From positions 1,316,762 to 1,328,742 of the forward strand of contig CP070645.1 of assembly GCA_020354275.1 (NCBI GenBank): a stretch of DNA of 11,981 nucleotides, given 5' to 3'. A model generated the notes under the pieces. The model saw nothing but the letters and a program-made list of their open reading frames with translations. It did not search any database and was not told the origin of the DNA. Each line of letters starts with the position of its first letter. The first letter of the stretch is position 1. This DNA is from Dehalococcoidales bacterium (GTDB lineage: Bacteria; Chloroflexota; Dehalococcoidia; Dehalococcoidales; UBA2162). This document shows positions 1 through 6,383 of this stretch, in pieces. The translations under genes and the position numbers were made by a program.

Positions 1-1
1 A

Positions 2-1528
2 TATATTGAAACTAGATGTATCGGCAAAGAATGGCAGGAAGAATACCGGAGGAAATTGGTTTCCGCTGACGAAGCGGTCAAGGTGGTCAGACCCGGTGAC
101 CGGGTAATCGTCAGTGGAGCGCCGGGTCATCTCGGTGAGGCACTGGCTGCCAGAAAAGATGAGTTGAGCAATGTGACAATCCACGCGTTTTCTCCGTTTG
201 AACAGAACCTGGGCATGTTTTTTCAAGAAGGCATGGATGACGTTTTCTACAATACCATAGAGATATTCATTGGTAACTGGGCGCGCACGGCTCCGGCCGG
301 GACTGATTCCAAACGAGCCCAGTTCTGGCCAGGCACCTTCTCGTCGATGATGAAACCCTTTGACGAAAGGCCACAGGACTGCCCATATACTATAGATGTG
401 GTTATGACCACGGTTTCACCACCAGATAAGGATGGCTTCTGCAGCTTCGGTATAGGTCTGTGGAACAGGAGGAGCTACTGTAAGAGGGCAAGGAATGTCA
501 TCGTTGGTATAAATGACACCTTCATTAGAACCGGGGGCAGCAACTTCATCCATGTCTCTGAGATTGACCACTTCGTAGAGGCTCCACCGCTGGAGACCGA
601 TGGAATGACCCAAGAGCAGCAAATGGAGCTTATAAAGGAGCTTCTCTCTCAGGCCGAGCCTGAGGTACGTGGATTGCTCGAGCCGGTCATTCCTGAAATG
701 GACGAGACAAGGCGACTACCTTTAGTAGAGCGCCTGGTGGCACTGGATGCCAAGCTGGTCAAGCGTCGCCTGTTAGCACTGGGCTACGCTGAGTACGATG
801 AGGAGGTACAGGCCATTGCCCGCTACGTCTCCCAGCTCGTCAAGGATGGCGATACCATCCAGATAGGAACTGGCACCCCGTCAGCACAGTTGATCCCAGT
901 GGGCGCTTTCGATGATAAGCACAACCTGGGTATCTACAGTGAGCAGGCCTTCCGGGGATTTGCTACTCTGGTGGAAAAGGGAATAGTCACCGGCAAGTAC
1001 AAGACCTTTCACCCCGGTAAGGTAACCGTTTCCTGCTTCGGCGGCACTCAGGATGAGCTCGATATTATCAACGGCAATCCTGTCTTTGAAATGTATGATT
1101 CGGAGTACGTCCTGGATATTAGAAACATCACTCAGAACGATAACTTCGTTGCCATAAACAATGCCGTGGCTGTAGACCTCACCGGCCAGATCAGCGCTGA
1201 GACTGCAGTTGGACCACGGATGCTGAACGGCCATGGCGGACAACCGGAGATGCATATCGGCGCTGTTCTATCCAAGGGAGGCAGGGCTATCACCTGTCTC
1301 CGGTCTACTGCCCTTGAAGGTACCCGTTCACGCATCGTGCCCCACCTCGACCAAGGCGCGGTGGTAACTGTACCCCGCTACTATGCCGATTACATAGTCA
1401 CCGAGTATGGCATTGCCAGTCTTATGGGCAAGGACTGCCGTCAACGAGCCGAGGAGCTTATTAACATTGCCCACCCTGATTTCAGAGCGGAACTCAAGAA
1501 AGCAGCCAGAGAACTGTTTTACCCATAA
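2..1528 (+). CDS. Acetyl-CoA hydrolase/4-hydroxybutyrate CoA-transferase family protein, 5' end outside window
   Basis: Likely transfers CoA between an acyl-CoA and a carboxylate (acetate, butyrate or 4-hydroxybutyrate type) in the cytoplasm. The frame is open from base 2 with no in-frame ATG, and the 18 codons before the TTG at 56 read like the usual family N-terminus (W...Y..KLVSADEAV). The true start is therefore probably upstream of the window. Numbering from the TTG, the family core is clear: VSADEAVKVVRPGDRV at 2-17, the C-terminal catalytic domain from about 249, and a LGIYSEQAFRG motif whose E296 sits where the family's catalytic glutamate (HTEM/YSE-type motif) lies. The ending IAHPDFRAELKKAAREL is also typical. 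About 60 extra residues, rich in E, L and R, occur at roughly 180-248 between the two CoA-transferase halves, making it longer than the usual 430-450. The exact substrate cannot be read from sequence. Confidence 0.93.
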   Translation, partial: YIETRCIGKEWQEEYRRKLVSADEAVKVVRPGDRVIVSGAPGHLGEALAARKDELSNVTIHAFSPFEQNLGMFFQEGMDDVFYNTIEIFIGNWARTAPAGTDSKRAQFWPGTFSSMMKPFDERPQDCPYTIDVVMTTVSPPDKDGFCSFGIGLWNRRSYCKRARNVIVGINDTFIRTGGSNFIHVSEIDHFVEAPPLETDGMTQEQQMELIKELLSQAEPEVRGLLEPVIPEMDETRRLPLVERLVALDAKLVKRRLLALGYAEYDEEVQAIARYVSQLVKDGDTIQIGTGTPSAQLIPVGAFDDKHNLGIYSEQAFRGFATLVEKGIVTGKYKTFHPGKVTVSCFGGTQDELDIINGNPVFEMYDSEYVLDIRNITQNDNFVAINNAVAVDLTGQISAETAVGPRMLNGHGGQPEMHIGAVLSKGGRAITCLRSTALEGTRSRIVPHLDQGAVVTVPRYYADYIVTEYGIASLMGKDCRQRAEELINIAHPDFRAELKKAARELFYP

Positions 1529-1614
1529 CGTGACGAAGGGTGACCTCTTACTCGTGGCCTGAGAGTTATTGGCCCAATACTGCCATTTTCCTGGAACATT
1601 TACCTCGGATCACC

Positions 1615-1699
1615 GTATCAGGAGGGAGAAAATTATTTCATACTTAGGCAAGCCCCGTTTCGCGACACGGTACTCCTAGGAGTAGCCGGGGCACGATAC
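1615..1699. other. Nested inverted-repeat region, possible terminator or structured RNA
   Basis: Three arm pairs nest around one centre. GTATC at 1615-1619 faces GATAC at 1695-1699. GCCCCG at 1652-1657 faces CGGGGC at 1687-1692. A perfect 14-bp palindrome, TACTCCTAGGAGTA, fills 1671-1684. The element lies after the CoA-transferase and before the -35 box at 1728, so as RNA it would belong to the CoA-transferase transcript. Downstream is C-rich with one short T run (CCTTTTCTCC), which is weak for an intrinsic terminator. It matches no riboswitch class that I can name with confidence. Confidence 0.4.
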
Positions 1700-1727
1700 C
1701 CCCCTTTTCTCCCCCACCCTATTATGC

Positions 1728-1756
1728 TTGACATCACCGGTGGACAACCATAGACT
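1728..1756 (+). promoter_or_regulatory. Sigma-70-type promoter for the 126-residue protein gene
   Basis: A perfect -35 hexamer TTGACA (1728-1733) is followed by a 17-bp spacer and TAGACT (1751-1756, 4 of 6 matches to TATAAT). Transcription would start near 1763, leaving a leader of about 67 nt that contains the strong ribosome site AGGAGGA at 1819-1825. The spacer holds an 8-bp palindrome CACCGGTG (1735-1742) that could bind a regulator, but palindromes this short are common by chance. Confidence 0.6.
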
Positions 1757-1829
1757 ATAAAGACCATCTGGCACTACAAAATAACAAGTGAAACCTGACT
1801 CTGGGAGGTTCATTGACTAGGAGGAAGCC

Positions 1830-2210
1830 GTGCCTGAGAATATTAATGATACTCTTATGCTCCTCAAGGGGTTTACCTTCGATGGCGATACCGGTAGAAC
1901 AATACAAGACCTCTATTCAGCAGTAACCGGAACAGGTTGCACCAAGGACACCCCCTTTGCCATGCCATCCTGGGTTGAAGGCGATGAGAAGCCTGTCGCA
2001 GTAAACAGCTATCTTGACCCAGAAGGCAAGAGGGTCCATATAATCTGGCGTTCTGATACCTCCGGACTGTCGCGTGTTATCGATGTCGTCCTGAACGCCC
2101 CTTCCCTGGCGAAGGATAAACCAGCAGAAGCATCGTGTGATGTATTCCATATCGATATGATGGAAATGATTCAGCAGATAGCTGAAGAGGAGACGGGACA
2201 AAACTCCTGA
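1830..2210 (+). CDS. Conserved-looking hypothetical protein, 126 residues
   Basis: I do not recognise this family. The GTG start at 1830 is supported by AGGAGGA five bases upstream and by a good promoter at 1728. The product is a small, acidic, soluble protein with no signal peptide or membrane segment. It has a central stretch likely to form beta strands (about residues 55-90, including KRVHIIWRS and SRVIDVVLN) and an acidic, helical C-terminus (FHIDMMEMIQQIAEEE). It has only two cysteines (C37 and one near 103), too few and too spread out to suggest a metal site. It is followed by a 108-bp gap with a repeat copy and hairpin, then the methyltransferase gene; that spacing gives no strong sign of a shared job. 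Confidence 0.7.
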   Translation: MPENINDTLMLLKGFTFDGDTGRTIQDLYSAVTGTGCTKDTPFAMPSWVEGDEKPVAVNSYLDPEGKRVHIIWRSDTSGLSRVIDVVLNAPSLAKDKPAEASCDVFHIDMMEMIQQIAEEETGQNS

Positions 2211-2252
2211 GGACTTAGACTTCGGCATCAGCGAGTTCTGTAAGATGAAGAG

Positions 2253-2297
2253 GCAACCGTCGCTGGAAGGTCCCTGAGGCACAGGGAGATACTGGGG
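2253..2297 (+). repeat. Intergenic repeat copy A, with hairpin
   Basis: The left part, GCAACCGTCGCTGGAA (2253-2268), matches 15 of 16 bases at 4144-4159. The right part, GGGAGATACTGGGG (2284-2297), matches 11 of 14 bases of the core at 4176-4189. The two parts have nearly the same spacing in both places (32 versus 33 bases). Between them sits a 6-bp stem, TCCCTG (2271-2276) with CAGGGA (2282-2287), loop AGGCA. It lies between the 126-residue protein gene and the methyltransferase gene. Confidence 0.5.
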
Positions 2298-2318
2298 GTA
2301 TAAACCGTAGAGGTTGAA

Positions 2319-3098
2319 ATGGAAGAAACAAGTAACCCCCGCAATACTGACGTAGATGCGGATGTATGGCGAAGAAATGAGATAGTTGCTACCTACGACT
2401 ATCGCCAGTCACTTTTATCAGAGAAGAAAGACGAGGTCCTGGCCAACATCTGCCGTGTAGTCAACTATTTCCGTGAGATTCAGCAAATAGACCGGCCGCG
2501 AATACTCGATATCGGCTGCGGTCCCGGCACACCGGCAACTCTGTCTGCTTGTATTCTTGACAGCGTGCCTATGAGTATTGTGGTCGGAGTTGATTCGTCC
2601 CAGCAAATGATCCAGGTAGCAAAACAGAACCTGGTCCCCAGCTACGGGGAACGTTTCGATTGTACGCCTGGTGATTTCAATAGAGAGGATTTTTGGGCTC
2701 CTGAGATAGACCATACCTATGACTTCGCCGTTTCACACGCGGCACTTCATTACCTCACAGACGAAAGATTAATCCCCTTTCTAAGCGAAGTTCGTAATCA
2801 CTTAACAAACAAAGGTGTTTTTGTCGCCTGTGTAGCCAATCGTTCATCAGTTGACGAAATCGCTAAGATGTGTCACATCTTTCGTGTCCAATTCACCTAC
2901 AATCGCCTTCAGCACGAAGGCAGAGCGCCAGCAAGTTTTGAGGAATTCCGGAGAAGTTATGAGGACGAGGATAGCCGCTTTGGTATAAATTGGAGGAGTA
3001 CTAACGTGCTTCTGGAAGCAATGAAAGCGGCAGGATTCAGGGGAGTGGACATCGTCTGGCATCTTTGGGTACGGAGTATCATCATCGGCCTTAAGTAA
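2319..3098 (+). CDS. Class I SAM-dependent methyltransferase, 259 residues
   Basis: Predicted to transfer a methyl group from S-adenosylmethionine to an unknown acceptor in the cytoplasm. The Rossmann-type signature is complete. Motif I, ILDIGCGPG, at 63-70 binds SAM. An acidic residue at D92 in VVGVDSS follows strand 2 and should contact the ribose. GDF at 118-120 and YDFAVSHAALHYL at 134-146 cover motifs II and III. The length and motif set fit the Methyltransf_11/25 small-molecule class. About 60 N-terminal residues form a helical cap, and a region at 195-235 rich in charged residues may shape the acceptor pocket. The ATG at 2319 has TAGAGG five bases upstream. Substrate is not readable, and neighbours give no pathway. 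Confidence 0.9.
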   Translation: MEETSNPRNTDVDADVWRRNEIVATYDYRQSLLSEKKDEVLANICRVVNYFREIQQIDRPRILDIGCGPGTPATLSACILDSVPMSIVVGVDSSQQMIQVAKQNLVPSYGERFDCTPGDFNREDFWAPEIDHTYDFAVSHAALHYLTDERLIPFLSEVRNHLTNKGVFVACVANRSSVDEIAKMCHIFRVQFTYNRLQHEGRAPASFEEFRRSYEDEDSRFGINWRSTNVLLEAMKAAGFRGVDIVWHLWVRSIIIGLK

Positions 3099-3117
3099 CT
3101 ACAATCATACAACAGAA

Positions 3118-3162
3118 CGCTGAAGCATAAGGAGATTCCGGGGGCCTAGACCAGCCGGAATC
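3118..3162 (+). repeat. Intergenic repeat copy B, with 8-bp hairpin
   Basis: Eighteen bases at 3126-3143 (CATAAGGAGATTCCGGGG) are identical to 4172-4189, and the match extends with few changes from CGCT at 3118 to TAGA at 3150. Here the core forms a perfect stem: GATTCCGG (3134-3141) with CCGGAATC (3155-3162), loop 13 bases. It sits just after the methyltransferase stop and about 30 bases before the cupin start, so the hairpin would lie in the leader if both genes share a transcript. There is no T run after the stem. Confidence 0.65.
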
Positions 3163-3192
3163 GTAGTCAATGACAATCCGAAGGGGGAATCA

Positions 3193-4113
3193 ATGAGACG
3201 AGTTGTTACCGGCAATAGGAACGGGAAATCTGTAATCCTGGAAGATTCAGATATATTACCCCAAGATAGTGGATTAATGACCAGGCTCTGGGGAACAAGA
3301 GGGATACCTGTTGTACCTGTGGAAAAAGTTAACTTGAATGAACAACTCTTAACCTATGAGTTCCCACAAGTTGGCGAAACTCGTATACAGATCTTTGTAA
3401 TACCCCCAGAAAAAGAGGGCTTCGAAAAATACGGAGAAAAAGACCTTACCGATTTCTGGCGTAGGATATATGGAGACGACCTTTTTATGCACACAACTGA
3501 CACTGTAGATTATGCTATCATTCTTTCTGGGGAGATGTCGATGGAGCTTGATGATGGCGTGGAAGTGCACCTCAAACCGGGTGATTGCGTGGTGCAAAAT
3601 GGTACACGTCACGCTTGGCGAAACCATAGTTCTGAGAAGTGCGTTGCCGCATGCTTTTTAATCGGAGCAAAACGCATTACCACCGAATTCACTGATACCG
3701 TCAATAGATTCGTTTTTGGCTATAATCAGAGATGGCTAAAAAATACTGCAGCAATAACCGGCAATACCCTGGCATCTGTTTCGCTGGCACCCCATAATTG
3801 TCCGGGTGCTGTTGTGATAAGGTTTCCAGAGGCTGAAGCCCCTACACTGAAAGCATTACTGCCCGGTATTTTCGGATCTAAATCTAATCCGCTAACCTCC
3901 ACCGATGAAAAGGTCACAAATGCTTACGGTATTGTCGCCGATGCTCACGTTCTGGAGTATACCGCTCCAACTGGTAATCGTCTAAATGCGAAGGTCTATG
4001 GTTTCAGGTCAGGTGGCTTCTGGTGGGTAATGTATATTTATCAGTCGCCACAGTTGGGTACCCTTGAAGGCGTACTGCCGGATGAAATATTCAACACCTG
4101 GAGATTTGGCTAA
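3193..4113 (+). CDS. Cupin-domain protein with an extra C-terminal domain, 306 residues
   Basis: The cupin fold is read at about residues 95-160: H100 and the DYAIILSGE run give motif 1, and PGD at 129-131 with NGTRHAWRN (H140, N144) gives motif 2. The first motif has one histidine instead of HxH, so metal binding, if any, is reduced; D106 could substitute. This variant (H-T-T-D-x-x-DY...GE and GTRHAWRN) is common among small cupins of unknown substrate found near aromatic or acyl-CoA metabolism. From about 165 a second domain follows, with strand-rich segments and a Trp-rich end (GGFWWVMYIYQSP, FNTWRFG). It loosely resembles PsbP/lipoprotein-type beta domains, but I cannot name it. No signal peptide. 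Start ATG at 3193 has AAGGGGG upstream. Function may be sensing or isomerising a small ligand; this is inference. Confidence 0.85.
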   Translation: MRRVVTGNRNGKSVILEDSDILPQDSGLMTRLWGTRGIPVVPVEKVNLNEQLLTYEFPQVGETRIQIFVIPPEKEGFEKYGEKDLTDFWRRIYGDDLFMHTTDTVDYAIILSGEMSMELDDGVEVHLKPGDCVVQNGTRHAWRNHSSEKCVAACFLIGAKRITTEFTDTVNRFVFGYNQRWLKNTAAITGNTLASVSLAPHNCPGAVVIRFPEAEAPTLKALLPGIFGSKSNPLTSTDEKVTNAYGIVADAHVLEYTAPTGNRLNAKVYGFRSGGFWWVMYIYQSPQLGTLEGVLPDEIFNTWRFG

Positions 4114-4143
4114 ATAATGATTTAAGACGCATTCCATGAAGCT

Positions 4144-4189
4144 GCAGCCGTCGCTGGAAAGGGCGCTTAAACATAAGGAGATTCCGGGG
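4144..4189 (+). repeat. Intergenic repeat copy C, the most complete copy
   Basis: This copy joins both halves of the family: GCAGCCGTCGCTGGAA (4144-4159), shared with copy A at 2253, and CATAAGGAGATTCCGGGG (4172-4189), identical to copy B at 3126. It lies in the 149-bp convergent gap between the cupin stop at 4113 and the stop of the reverse-strand gene at 4263, so it is not part of either coding region. The hairpin of copy B is not preserved here. Confidence 0.65.
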
Positions 4190-4262
4190 CCGTAGATTTA
4201 GGTATGGCTTAGGAGAGATATCGTCTATCTTTTATCTTCCTGAAAAAATATATTAACTTCAT

Positions 4263-4874
4263 TCATCCAGGATAGACTTCTTCTAGCTTCTGTTTGAGCT
4301 GTGCCAGGAGTAATTCGTCCTTGGCTTCTATGGAATCCAGCATAGCCTTGACCATCTTCGGGTAGTTGTTGTTCGGGTCCTTATCCCCACAAGCGCAGAA
4401 GAGCCCGATACCGTGCCAACCGTACGTCCGCCGACCCTTGCCAATCTCGTCCAGCAGAATGATGAGATTCTGCTCCCAGTTGAAACAGCAGATCTCCAGA
4501 TGCTGGATTCTTGAGTCCGTCGTCTCGAAATCTTCATCCTCGGCAGCGTAGAACTCGTACCTGTTGTCCCGAAGGCGTTTGATTAGATGATCCACGAGCT
4601 CGTTCTTACGGCCATCGTACTCACCGAGTACCGAGTACACTGTCTGTAGATGGTTAGCGATGTCAGACTCGCTAGATGACGAACCGAGCCAGGCTTCCAG
4701 CGCTCTGGCGTAACGTTCCTGTCTGTCCTTGTGCTCCGGTGACACGTCACTACAACCGAGGACGGTCACTTCCTGAGCACCCTCGATGCCACGCACAAGC
4801 TCGTTTAGGTTTCGGTTCAGGTCACAGTGACAGAATTCAAGCTTGTCGATCGGTGCTACCATCATACCCGTCAT
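4263..4874 (-). CDS. Hypothetical acidic protein, 203 residues
   Basis: I do not recognise this family. The ATG at 4874 has AAGGTGG six bases upstream on its strand, and a good promoter lies further upstream, so the gene is probably real; ATGs at codons 4 and 5 are alternatives. The product is soluble and largely helical, with a charged N-terminal half and a C-terminal leucine/lysine/glutamate helix (LLLAQLKQKLEEVYPG). Six cysteines and a histidine occur in two clusters, FCHCD at 14-18 and CC (129-130) through FCACGD at 159-164. This might bind a metal but has no recognised spacing. It stands alone: downstream it converges on the cupin gene, upstream it diverges from the GerW operon across about 330 bp. 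Confidence 0.7.
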   Translation of the reverse strand: MTGMMVAPIDKLEFCHCDLNRNLNELVRGIEGAQEVTVLGCSDVSPEHKDRQERYARALEAWLGSSSSESDIANHLQTVYSVLGEYDGRKNELVDHLIKRLRDNRYEFYAAEDEDFETTDSRIQHLEICCFNWEQNLIILLDEIGKGRRTYGWHGIGLFCACGDKDPNNNYPKMVKAMLDSIEAKDELLLAQLKQKLEEVYPG

Positions 4875-4911
4875 ATCTCACCACCTTCGATACTGTTACC
4901 TGAGTAGCAGA

Positions 4912-4940
4912 ATATTAGTGCATCCCTGATACCTTGTCAA
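4912..4940 (-). promoter_or_regulatory. Sigma-70-type promoter for the 203-residue protein gene
   Basis: On the reverse strand a perfect TTGACA (4940-4935) is followed by exactly 17 bases and TAATAT (4917-4912, 4 of 6 matches). Transcription would start near 4905, about 30 bases before the ATG, with AAGGTGG in between. This compact layout supports both the start codon and the gene. Confidence 0.65.
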
Positions 4941-5032
4941 ACATAGGGCAGACAACATTCAGTGATATCCAACTCAAGTGTTAAAGTGGCTAATTATCAA
5001 GAATCCTTTTTCTCTTATCATGCCGATGGCTC

Positions 5033-5061
5033 TTGACTTTCTTATACGATTACCTTAAACT
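5033..5061 (+). promoter_or_regulatory. Sigma-70-type promoter for the GerW operon
   Basis: TTGACT (5033-5038, 5 of 6) and TAAACT (5056-5061, 4 of 6) are separated by 17 bases. The start near 5068 gives a leader of about 135 nt. That leader can form a stem of CTAAGA (5127-5132) with TCTTAG (5144-5149). It diverges from the promoter at 4912-4940. The rest of the 328-bp gap from 4875 to 5202 shows nothing else I can name. Confidence 0.5.
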
Positions 5062-5069
5062 TTTAAGGT
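5052..5069. promoter_or_regulatory. Operator-like 18-bp inverted repeat over the -10 box
   Basis: ACCTTAAA (5052-5059), two bases, then TTTAAGGT (5062-5069) make perfect 8-bp arms. The repeat covers the proposed -10 hexamer at 5056-5061 and the start site, where a bound dimeric repressor would block RNA polymerase. Which protein binds is unknown; no regulator gene is adjacent, though the 203-residue divergent gene cannot be excluded. Confidence 0.45.
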
Positions 5070-5202
5070 GTCCTCAGCATGTGGGATATTCCTTACGAAG
5101 TGCCCTAGCTCCCAACCGGGCTTATTCTAAGAGAGAGTTATATTCTTAGTACCCAGACATCCGCGGAATACAGTGTCACAATGTAAAAGGAGGTTAAAAC
5201 AA

Positions 5203-5559
5203 ATGGCAGAGGTGGAGCAACTTATCAAGACTACCCTTACGGAAATCGAAAGAATCCTCTCGAGCAAGTCGGTCGTTGGTGAACCGATGATCATAGAGGG
5301 TAACACAATCATTCCGCTGGTCAGCATTGGCTTTGGATTCGGCGGTGGGGGTGGCACCGGCGGTCAGAAAGATAAGAGCGAGGGTGCGGGAAGCGGTACC
5401 GGTGGTGGTGGTGGTGTCAAACCACTTGGCATTATCGTCGTTAACCAGGATGGTGTTAGAATCGAGCAAGTAAAAGGGGCGGGAGCTTCTTTCGTTAGCG
5501 GTGTTGGCGACGTTATCAGCAAGGCGATGGAAAAGCGGGCCGAGAAGAAAGAAGAGTAG
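5203..5559 (+). CDS. GerW-family (YtfJ-like) protein, 118 residues
   Basis: Belongs to the Spore_YtfJ/GerW family, whose founding member is a spore protein of Bacillus needed for germination; the biochemical role is not established. The ATG at 5203 is chosen because AAAAGGAGGT lies eight bases upstream; a GTG at 5173 in the same frame would put that ribosome site inside the gene. Residues 1-20 form a helix, then VVGEPMIIEGNTIIPLVSIGFGFG (24-47) gives the family core, followed by a glycine-rich linker (48-71) and the GIIVVNQDGVRIEQV strand pair (76-90). The C-terminus is a charged helix (AMEKRAEKKEE). No signal or membrane segment. It is followed after six bases by DUF2953, as in the ytfI/ytfJ pairing of spore formers. 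No other sporulation gene is seen here, so a general envelope role is more likely. Confidence 0.9.
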   Translation: MAEVEQLIKTTLTEIERILSSKSVVGEPMIIEGNTIIPLVSIGFGFGGGGGTGGQKDKSEGAGSGTGGGGGVKPLGIIVVNQDGVRIEQVKGAGASFVSGVGDVISKAMEKRAEKKEE

Positions 5560-5565
5560 AAGAGC

Positions 5566-6147
5566 ATGCTTGCCCTTTACATCGTAGCGGGCATCCTGCT
5601 GGTTATCGTTTTGGCGTTCTCTATTCCTGTTAACCTGTCATTCAATTTCAGGACAGACGTTGCCGGACAACGTATGCTGAGGGTGGGGTGGCTATTCGGT
5701 CTTGTGGAGAAGAATCTACTACCGCGCAAGAAGAAACTAGCGAAAAAGCCCAGGAAAACCAAGAAACGGGACCTGAAGACGGTACTCACTCTGATCAGGA
5801 CCAGGGGAGTGCTGACGGGCATTATCAGGTTGGTCAGGCGGATCCTGAAAAGCCTTCGGGTCCGGCAGCTCAATGCCGACCTTCGAGTGGGGCTGGACGA
5901 CCCGGCGGATACGGGTATCATGTATGCAGTGCTCTGGCCTCTCATGGTCCGTCCTAACCTGTTCGGCCCGGTCACATCCAGGATTGAACCTGTTTTTGAA
6001 GAGCCGGTCTTTGAAGCCGCTCTACAGGGAGAAGTGACCATAGTTCCTGCGCAGATGGTGGCTAATCTCCTCCGTTCTATCTTCTCTCCAACGGGCTTGC
6101 GCGTAGTAAAGGTTATGGTGGTATCACGGTGGAAAAGGAAGAGGTAG
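5566..6147 (+). CDS. DUF2953 membrane-anchored protein (YtfI-like), 193 residues
   Basis: A single N-terminal membrane segment (about residues 2-24, LALYIVAGILLVIVLAFSIP) is followed by a DUF2953-type body: a beta stretch (VNLSFNFRTDV, RMLRVGWLFGLVE), a very basic linker (RKKKLAKKPRKTKKRD, 54-69), a helical part, then NADLRVGLDDPADTGIMYAV (104-123) and the usual ending with strands and a basic tail (VSRWKRKR). The family's function is unknown; its genes sit beside gerW/ytfJ in many Firmicutes. The body after the anchor is probably cytoplasmic given the basic residues that follow it, but orientation is inference. It starts six bases after the GerW stop, with only a weak purine-rich ribosome site (GAAAGAAGAG), and it overlaps the next gene by 19 bases, so all three should be translated from one message. 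Confidence 0.85.
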   Translation: MLALYIVAGILLVIVLAFSIPVNLSFNFRTDVAGQRMLRVGWLFGLVEKNLLPRKKKLAKKPRKTKKRDLKTVLTLIRTRGVLTGIIRLVRRILKSLRVRQLNADLRVGLDDPADTGIMYAVLWPLMVRPNLFGPVTSRIEPVFEEPVFEAALQGEVTIVPAQMVANLLRSIFSPTGLRVVKVMVVSRWKRKR

Positions 6148-6383
6148 TCGCCAGTGAACCCATTATCGTCGGCGAAACGACCCTGATACCAATTGTGCGG
6201 ACATTCATGGTCTGCCGCAATGGAAAGGAAGGCATTGCTGGTTTTGGCGGAAAAGAAATCATTGGCGTGATAGTCATTTCCTCGACAGGGCACCGTGCCA
6301 TCGACATTTCCGGTAAAGAGGTACCGGTTGACGACTACACCAGTCTCATCCCGAAATTAGCAGAGTTATTATGGGCACAATAA
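6129..6383 (+). CDS. Second, short GerW-like protein, 84 residues
   Basis: This is a diverged copy of the GerW core. VVASEPIIVGETTLIPIV (6-23) lines up with VVGEPMIIEGNTIIPLV of the first operon gene, and EIIGVIVISSTGHRAIDI (43-60) with PLGIIVVNQDGVRIEQV. The glycine-rich linker of the longer protein is replaced by a short stretch (NGKEGIAGFGGK), and the N-terminal helix is missing. The GTG start at 6129 lies inside the end of the DUF2953 gene; no strong ribosome site precedes it, so translational coupling is likely. It may form a complex with its longer relative or with DUF2953. The next 310 bp hold nothing certain. Confidence 0.75.
   Translation: MEKEEVVASEPIIVGETTLIPIVRTFMVCRNGKEGIAGFGGKEIIGVIVISSTGHRAIDISGKEVPVDDYTSLIPKLAELLWAQ

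Noticed and set aside
2253..4189. CRISPR array from the repeated blocks
   Set aside because: Copies are about 0.9-1 kb apart with genes between them, unlike the regular short spacing of an array.
5173..5202. Earlier GTG start for the first GerW-family gene
   Set aside because: The added codons are the ribosome-binding site of the ATG at 5203.
5577..6293. Long reverse-strand frame (238 codons) opposite DUF2953
   Set aside because: It is the shadow of two well-supported forward genes, and its translation is low-complexity and Arg/Ser/Thr-rich.
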